Of a stretch of 64,000 bases of DNA, positions 57,436 through 64,000 are shown in pieces. Both the position numbers and the translations under genes were made by a program. The DNA comes from Athripsodes cinereus. Lineage: Eukaryota > Arthropoda > Insecta > Trichoptera > Leptoceridae. The stretch lies in the NCBI GenBank assembly GCA_947579605.1, contig OX388325.1, forward strand, positions 10,597,572-10,661,571. Reading direction: 5' to 3'. The first letter of the stretch is position 1. Every line of letters begins with the position of its first letter. The notes under the pieces are model-generated. The model saw only the letters and a list, made by a program, of their open reading frames with translations. It ran no database searches and had not been told where the DNA came from.

Positions 57436-58344
57436 TAAAATAGATAGGTAATAAAACATTTTAAACAAGTAATAATATAATCAATGTGGAGATTAAGACA
57501 TCCATTAGTTTATTATATGAAGTTGCTTCAGATCCATTGAACATTAATATCCGACAATAAAGAACTCCCACACAAACAAAATGTAATGCTGTGACGCCAA
57601 TAATACTTCCAACCATCTACCAATGCACCTACACTATATTCCAGTGGTCTTAAACGGATATAATACATTGATTAAACGTTAAGATAATAATAATAATATA
57701 TTATATGGGTTTTTAAGATAAACGAAAAGTGATTTCATGATTATTGTGTACAATATTTGGGTATGAATTTTATTTCACAGATTCGTTTCAATCGGGAGCT
57801 TAATCGTATACTATAACGATATCTCTTGCAAAAGGGATAGTCAGTTAGCTAATGACATCTAATAAACAACCAGGTAATGATCTTCGTGCCAGTAAAAAAC
57901 TAATGCTTAAATAGATTTCAATGATTATTATATGGATATATGTGTAGTACCTATGTCCATTCTAGAGATTTCACTTTCGTGTGTGGATATGGGACAATAA
58001 TTTATTTATTGTGGAAAAACTTATGGGGCATCTCCCACTAGTAATTTAGTCAGTAAATTAAGTACATTCCATAAACATACAGATTGTACTCTCCGTACCA
58101 AATATACAAATAGAGTTCAACGACATTGTGTAAGCACTGTGCCATCTCTGAAAGATTGCTAATTCCGTGAATACCTAGATCAACTTTTTTTCTTTTTTTC
58201 TATGTGCTGCCTTCACTACGAAGGTTAAAAATCATCAGGGCTACTTCCATGTTGCTTCAACTGCGGCCCTAAGCGGCAATTCGGTGCATTTTATGATCCA
58301 CTGTTTCAGCATATGTAGTTCTCTTCTTCTACTTTGTGTTTAGA
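57436..58344. other. Gene-free
   Basis: AT-rich. 58190-58330 (ccttcactacgaaggttaaa; ctgcggccctaagcggcaat) is GC-richer and may be a decayed LINE on the minus strand. Confidence 0.4.
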
Positions 58345-58345
58345 T

Positions 58346-58510
58346 CAGTGTTTCCCAAGGTGGGGCGTACGCCTCAGTGGTGGGGCACCGCACTTCTATA
58401 TATTATCAACTATGTTTTGAAAAATTGTATTGTTAAAAAATGTCTAGTTAAAAAAGAGGTCGGTGGGGCATATGACTTTTGAAAAGACTGCGGTGGGGCA
58501 TAGAGAACAA
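58346..58510 (+). mobile_element. hAT-like fragment
   Basis: cagtgtttcccaaggtgggg and three ggtggggca motifs recall hAT ends of the CAGTGTTTCCC type. The right TIR was not found. Confidence 0.5.
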
Positions 58511-58529
58511 AAATTGATATAGAAAAACC

Positions 58530-58575
58530 TATGGGGATATATACCACAAGTGGGGTAGTCAGTCAACTTACTGTA
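58530..58575 (-). repeat. H element 3' fragment
   Basis: ataccacaagtggggtagtc agtc only. Confidence 0.4.
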
Positions 58576-58944
58576 CTATATAATATAACACAATACATCT
58601 TCTTCACGTTCCAGACCACTGTTATACCTACATCATAAAACTCAGCAATTAGGTTATGTATAGCGTTATTGTTTTACATTTTGTTCCTACCATTAGTACC
58701 TGTGTATAATGTTATCATACAAAGATAGTATTTGGAATAAAGTTATTATTGCTGATTCATCGCATCATACCTACTCATCACACGATACGGCATTTTAGAA
58801 TAATTAAGTGCTATGGATAACTATAGCCATTACAAATTGGGATTAAGTTTTAGTTTTATTCGTCCAATCCTCGATATATATTATGTAATATTAACAGGTT
58901 TGTCGGTTGTTTTGTGGAGTGCTTGGCAAATAATTCAACTGTAC

Positions 58945-59165
58945 AATTCCATAACTCTACAAATTGAAATGCGTTATATTCAAGAAATTGTCATTTTTGT
59001 AATTTCGCAATATTATGCTTTGAAAAAACAACAGAAAATGAAATTTTAAAGACATCCATTGTTTTTGTTCCTTTCAATGGTTAACCAATGTGAAATATTT
59101 ATTTGAGGAATTGAAAATAGAAACGTTTTTTTCCATAACTAAATATTTAATATACATAAAGGGAA
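58945..59165 (+). repeat. Dispersed repeat P copy 2
   Basis: See 53704-54045; the two copies align along about 220 bp with many differences. Confidence 0.5.
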
Positions 59166-59214
59166 CCATTGATTGTGTGTTACCCAATCAATTCAGTAAA
59201 AAATGACTATATGT

Positions 59215-59375
59215 GACTTCCACTCTTTACCTTTCGTGTATCCTGTAAAAGAAAGGTGTTCGGAAAAATAAAGACATATAACTTCTTAAATTCAGCGATA
59301 AGGTTTGCCATCATTTCTGGATGACTTAACTTTTCGTTAAGACGGCGAAGACAGCTTGCATGTTTATAATGAAAG
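59215..59375 (+). repeat. H element fragment
   Basis: gtgtatcctgtaaaagaaag gtgttcgg, then ttaaattcagcgataaggtt tgcc, then gaagacagcttgcatgttta. Confidence 0.65.
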
Positions 59376-59530
59376 TAAGTGGATGGCATATAACAATTAG
59401 TAAAAATTAAATCCTTTTTTATATTAGTTATTTCCACGGGACTTTATTGGTCGGGAGTCAGCCATCAAGAAACTAGCTTCTTAATTATGACAGCGGAAAA
59501 CCAAGAAAATAAATTCGCGATCGATAAAGT

Positions 59531-59705
59531 TTGGGTCAGGGCAAAGTGAAGAATGACCTTTTTCAAATAGTCCCGGGTCTAGGTGTTACATGTATATGTG
59601 TTCAATGCATTGTATATATGTGTATCGTCGCGTTAGTACCCATAATACAAGATTCATCTTAGTTTGGGACTAGCTCGATCTGTGTGAATTGTCTATGTAT
59701 GTTTA
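59531..59705 (+). mobile_element. S1 SINE, 5'-truncated
   Basis: It starts gtcagggcaaagtgaagaat just after the B box and keeps the rest, to gaattgtctatgtatgtt. Confidence 0.8.
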
Positions 59706-59983
59706 AAAAAGTCCTGTAGAAGTAGGTACTAATTACTATGCAAAAGTGTTTTAACCAATAACAAGTCAACACTTCCACACCAAGTAGGTACCGTTGAATA
59801 CATTAAATATAATGTTGTAATATGAAATAATACTATTTGCCAAAACACTACTGCGACCGCAAGATGACGCGATTCTAAATAAATTTTTGATACTGGAATC
59901 ATGTTAATGTTATGAATTTTTTGACACAATTGGATGTCGAGAACTGGATATTACTTACTAAAAGTGTGGATGTCAATCATATT

Positions 59984-60224
59984 TGATAAGCATGACACAG
60001 AGGGATTGGGAATGTTACCTAGGTTTAAAGAGTACTCTTAATCAAGCCTTGGGTCGATTCATAAGCGTCGAAACTCTGTGTCATGCACTCCATAAGGAAG
60101 TTCACATATGTATCTGTATCATATACAACATACCTAACTAGTTAATAATACCTATTCAAATAGGTTGACTATCAGTGAGTGTGATCAATTGGAATAATTA
60201 ATCCAGAGTGGTTCAAAATATGAT
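59984..60224 (+). repeat. Dispersed repeat R, copy 2
   Basis: Pairs with 32133-32385 throughout; shorter by a few small gaps. Confidence 0.8.
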
Positions 60225-60307
60225 TGATTCGAATTATGGTTATTGTAAAACATAAAATATAAGACATTTAACATCTTCAATTCAGCAGAGATGAGGTATA
60301 CTGCTGT

Positions 60308-60352
60308 CCTGAAGAGGCCTATATCCAGCAGTGGAAAGATGAAGGCTAACAA
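60308..60352 (+). repeat. RTE-type LINE C-terminal scrap
   Basis: gaggcctatatccagcagtg gaaa translates EAYIQQWK, close to the EAYVQQW motif common at the end of RTE-type ORFs. Confidence 0.45.
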
Positions 60353-60383
60353 AAAGCAAATTTGTTTTTTTTTAATCTACTAC

Positions 60384-60644
60384 TACCATACCATCACGGC
60401 ATATCCCACAAGTGGGGTAGCCAGCAGACAAGCTGGATATAAAAAAAACATGTAAGCTGTCCTCTCCGTGCCAATATACAAACAAGACATTCAGGATGAG
60501 TGGCAAACGTCATCACTGAATTTAAGATTAAAAATGTCTTAATTTTATCTCGATCACCTGTCTTTTAGGACACTCGAAAACTTACGGAGAAGAGTGGGAG
60601 ACCAATTCTTTGCCGGGTGTTTTCCACGGGGCTTTTTTATTAAT
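60384..60644 (-). mobile_element. H element, full length
   Basis: accatcacggcatatcccac aagtggggtagccagcagac to ccaattctttgccgggtgtt ttccacgggg: close to consensus in reverse. Confidence 0.82.
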
Positions 60645-61129
60645 ATTTGAAATATTCTATAATTTTCATATTGTAATGAAAATGTTTAATTAATACAGTA
60701 AAGAGTAGGTGTTAATTTCATACCAGGGATGAGTCACTGTCACAATATGCATTCGCCTAATTGACTAATCATGTTTAATTAATGATATTATATACAATGC
60801 ACACACGTATTTATTATTTGGTGTTTAATATGCTTGTACCGACATTTGTAATGAACAATTCGCCACACATTACAAACTACATATTATTCTTTGTTCTTTC
60901 TTATCATCCTCAAGCCATTGGTTTGACATTTGGAATAGTTTTGTTTAGTTTTTTTTTCAGGCAATAGTTTTGTGACATATAGTTATTATTATCTTAAAAA
61001 CTTCACCCTACACTGAGACCATAACAGATTCTGGTCAAGGTGATCTCAGCAGGAAAAAAAACAAAACAAAATCAAAAGAGCGACAGAAAAAAAAAACAGA
61101 GGAACAAACAAAAGAGGGATCATAAAAAA

Positions 61130-61315
61130 ATCAGTGTGTCTGTGTTTAGATAGTAGAATTCCACAACGAAATTATATAAGAAATGTTTTATTTTATATAA
61201 TGTTCTTTATTGAGAGATTTATCCAGATCAGATTGACAATGTCCTTATAAGATGAAAGACGTTTCTCTCAAAAAAGAACATATAGTAGAAGAAAACAGTT
61301 ATTGTTTTACAATTT
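61130..61315 (+). mobile_element. HP hairpin element
   Basis: tcagtgtgtctgtgtttaga tagtagaattcca, core attgacaatgtccttataag atgaaagacgtttctctc, right arm gttattgttttacaattt. Imperfect direct repeats gatcataaaaaa (61118) and ggtcatcaaaaa (61316) flank it. Confidence 0.75.
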
Positions 61316-61691
61316 GGTCATCAAAAAGAAACAAAATCACAAGAAAGTCGATCCTGGCGATAAAAGGTATGTCAAAGATATATTATATCGGTAATTTTGC
61401 ATCCAGTTTTAAACCGACGCGACGTTTGTTATAAGACAATATGTACATTGCTAATGCTTGAAGGACATCGATGTTGGAACTCAAAAATTACTAAAAAACG
61501 TACTGCGCTGCAATTTAAATATGTCTTTGTTGAATGTTATGCTGAAAATATCAACATGATCATTCGATTCATTAAACAATTTTAATTTAATGTATGTACA
61601 ATATAAATTATACAGTAGGTATATATTTTTTATAGCGATAAAAAACTGACATTTATATGCAACCAGAACAAAGATAATAAATACAACAGTA

Positions 61692-61887
61692 GGCCTAGTC
61701 AAAACACATTTAAGCGTTACGTTTTCGTTTCGTTTTCGTTCAAACAAGACGAAGTTGCGAGAACGCGTCAATTTTCGTAGCTACTTGTGTATTTTATCTC
61801 CGAAAATTGACGCGTTCTCGCAACGTCGTCCGCGTTTGAACGAAAACGAAACGAAAACGTAACGCTTAAATGTGTTTTGACTAGGCC
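61692..61887. mobile_element. Palindromic MITE, about 85-bp arms
   Basis: ggcctagtcaaaacacattt aagcgttacg and its reverse at the right end close a 196-bp unit. Arms stay paired through gaacgcgtcaattttcg with few differences. It is unusually CpG-rich for this window. Confidence 0.85.
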
Positions 61888-61904
61888 CACTGAAAGTTCC
61901 TATT

Positions 61905-62010
61905 TCTATACCATCTACATCATCACGGCATTTCCCATAAATAGGATAGGCAATGTAATAACTTTAGCATGCAATAAATATATGCGAGATGTCCTCTATG
62001 TACCTACCAG
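61905..62010 (-). repeat. H element 3' fragment
   Basis: ataccatctacatcatcacg gcatttcccataaatagg and gagatgtcctctatgtacc. Confidence 0.5.
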
Positions 62011-62519
62011 TAGATGAAGATGTTGTAAAAAAAACTTTTTCTTTCTTAAACTTTAGATTAGGATTCAAAGCGACGTTTTTAAACTTTTCAATGACTGTTT
62101 AGTGTTCTTCATTTGAGAAGTCGTTTCGATGTGTATATGTTTGTAATAATAAATGCCGTTATGAAATACTTATCACCAATGGCTAAATTTAATCAATTAT
62201 CTATTGGCAGACAAACAATAATGTTAAATATAGCCGTTAATGTAAACTTACGACTATTTAACGGTTTTTTATATCCAAATTTGTCATCTTTCCTGTTGCG
62301 CAATATTTAGTACCTATCATTATTGTCAACCATAGACGTTTTATATCATAGACTATTCCATTCTATCTTTAAAGGCCATCTACTCGTTTACGAGTGGCCA
62401 GGTATCATAGACTATAAACTCAAACAAAAAATTGATAATGGGTTCAATCGAATATTTGAGTAAAATTTTCTAATTGATTTGATTTGACTAATTTTATGAT
62501 TGTTATAGTTTGATTCCCA

Positions 62520-62665
62520 ATTATATTTTGTTCTTCGCCAGTTGTTGTTCTGTTCTAATTGTGTTGTAAATGAGAATTATGTTTTGTTTTTATGTATATT
62601 GTAACATGTAAAAGGCTCACCGTAGATGTATGTATAAATATAAATAAATAAATATATAAATAAAA
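62520..62665 (+). repeat. LINE 3' end with (AAAT)n
   Basis: gtaacatgtaaaaggctcac cgtagatgtatg, then (AAAT)n; same type as 45.4 kb. Confidence 0.6.
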
Positions 62666-63466
62666 ATATAACATAACATAACACGTGTAGACAATTCACA
62701 CAGACCGAGCTAGTCCCAAACTAAGATATGAATCTTGTATTATGGGTACTAACACGGCGATACACATATACAATGCACTGAACACATCGATGGTTTAAAG
62801 CACAGAAGACACATGTCCACTTTTTAGGTAAAATGAGTTAATACATGTACAAGATCGGTTGCAACGCCATCTATGTCCTGATTAAATATTACCAACAATC
62901 TTAATATCATTATTGAAATATTTAGTAAAAACCAAATGTCACATGTCCACAAATTCACTTTGTTTTGTGCACAGATGTAACATGTCACAAAAGATATGAA
63001 GATTCTAAAAAACACATGTTCATTTAGGACGGACATGTGTCATCTGTGCACGCATAAACGCATCCCAAAAGTCGCCGTGAGTGGCACTTCCATCACACTT
63101 CCAAATACATGTCCATGACCATCATCTAAAAATGCTAATTCTTGGCATTCTGGTTAAAAATAAAGTAAAAAATAAGTAATAAATGGCATTAAAAAAGAAC
63201 AAAGGTTATGATTTTCAACACCTTTTGCATTAATTTGAAGTTAGTGAATTTATTAAGAATCTCAAACATTCAAAACCTGTTTTCTCTAAACTGTCAAATG
63301 TGGACATGTGTCTTCTGTGCTTTAAACCATCGACATATACATGTAACACCCAGACCCAAGACAATCTGAAAAAGGTCATTCTTCATTTTGCCCTGGCCGG
63401 GAATCGAACCCGGGACCTCGTGACTCAAAGGCAAGTGCTTTAGCCTCCGCTCCACACCGGTCGCCA
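62663..63466 (-). mobile_element. S1 SINE split by a MITE
   Basis: The S1 3' half lies at 62663-62787 and the 5' half with the tRNA-like head (gggaatcgaacccgggacct) at 63333-63466. Together they form one full S1 copy in reverse. Confidence 0.88.
62788..63332. mobile_element. MITE nested in S1, 33-bp perfect TIRs, 4-bp duplication
   Basis: 62788-62820 and 63300-63332 are exact reverse complements (cgatggtttaaagcacagaa ...). acat occurs at 62784-62787 and 63333-63336; removing the element and one acat restores the S1 sequence. acatgtcc/ggacatgt motifs recur inside (about 62940, 63035, 63105). No ORF. Confidence 0.92.
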
Positions 63467-64000
63467 AAATAAAATGTTTTCGTGTATACATATATAGTCC
63501 TAGAATTATTGAAATTCCCTTGAATTTTGGTCCGAAGGCGTATTTAGATGTCACTTTTCGAAAAGTACCTATCCTGTATACGATAGTCACCAATTTTTTT
63601 GAATTGATGACGTATTTTCTTTAGGCTCCCACTTTTTGAAAAAAATCATTATACTACCGAGCTAGGCTCCCTCTCTTAGAAAATAATATTCCACGCCCAC
63701 CCTTGAACAATATAGGATAAGCAGATAATGGGTAGATGTTATGTATATTGTACAACTTACCTATGTAATATTTGTCAGTAGGTATTTATTTATTAGCTAT
63801 GAATATAACAGTAAATCATAATGAATTATGTGGATGTAATGTACCTTCTTGCCTATGCAGTACAAAGATATAATGTATTTAAACGATCATTGAATATTAA
63901 AAATAATATATGTGCTTTGAATGTTTGAAGAAGGTAGGTACAGTAAATCACATAATATGAGAAAACTGTATTTTATTTATTTAAAGCCAATTATCATCAA
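63467..64000. other. No feature recognised
   Basis: AT-rich DNA. No repeat family or exon could be supported up to the window end. Confidence 0.5.

Noticed and set aside
61481..61771. 96-codon minus ORF
   Set aside because: It runs into the palindromic MITE arm and lacks any motif.

Overview
The window is AT-rich eukaryotic DNA, most likely from a moth or butterfly. It is almost entirely an intergenic or intronic layer of transposable-element remnants. The lepidopteran reading rests on several features seen together: non-autonomous Helitrons (5' TC, 3' CTAG, inserted between A and T); tRNA-derived SINEs with an intact TTCGATTCC-type B box; many LINE 3' ends with (AAAT)n, (GATA)n, (GAT)n or (ATT)n tails; and many long inverted-repeat elements. 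This is inference from family types, not a database match.

The only good candidate for a host gene is on the minus strand. A first coding exon lies at 43380..43218 (ATG, 54 codons plus one base, then a GTAAGT donor). A 111-nt internal exon lies at 35439..35329 (long pyrimidine tract and CAG acceptor, GTAAGT donor). The first exon ends in phase 1 and the second is open only if it enters in phase 1, so the two fit across a 7.8-kb intron. The next exon was not found and probably lies before base 1. The protein was not recognised.

Region by region: 1-8.3 kb holds LINE 3' fragments (family L-A at 5.0-5.6 kb has the longest reading frame), a SINE nested in another short element at 2.0-2.5 kb, and a retroposed insert with target-site duplication at 6.1-6.5 kb. 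From 8.3 to 20 kb there are MITEs, SINE-like H copies, a 32/64-bp tandem array (14.2-14.5 kb) and a CR1-like LINE split by later insertions (16.2-18.0 kb). From 20 to 31 kb there are inverted-repeat elements, LINE ends, a foldback inside a LINE (24.6-25.3 kb) and an hAT-type element with a perfect 8-bp duplication (25.6-26.0 kb). From 31 to 44 kb lies the gene, with many repeats in its intron, including a perfect 67-bp-arm palindrome. From 44.7 to 47.8 kb two Helitrons sit head to head, one carrying three nested elements. From 48 to 64 kb there are more H, S1 SINE and LINE fragments, a palindromic MITE and a MITE nested inside a SINE.

Family names used here are local labels. H is a 250-bp SINE-like element ending in GATGGTATAG plus (GATA)n or (TAG)n. 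S1 and S2 are tRNA-derived SINEs. L-A, L-C and L-D are LINE types. HP is a hairpin-forming retroposon-like family. G is a 540-bp TIR element. All calls were made by eye; no alignment or database search was possible.
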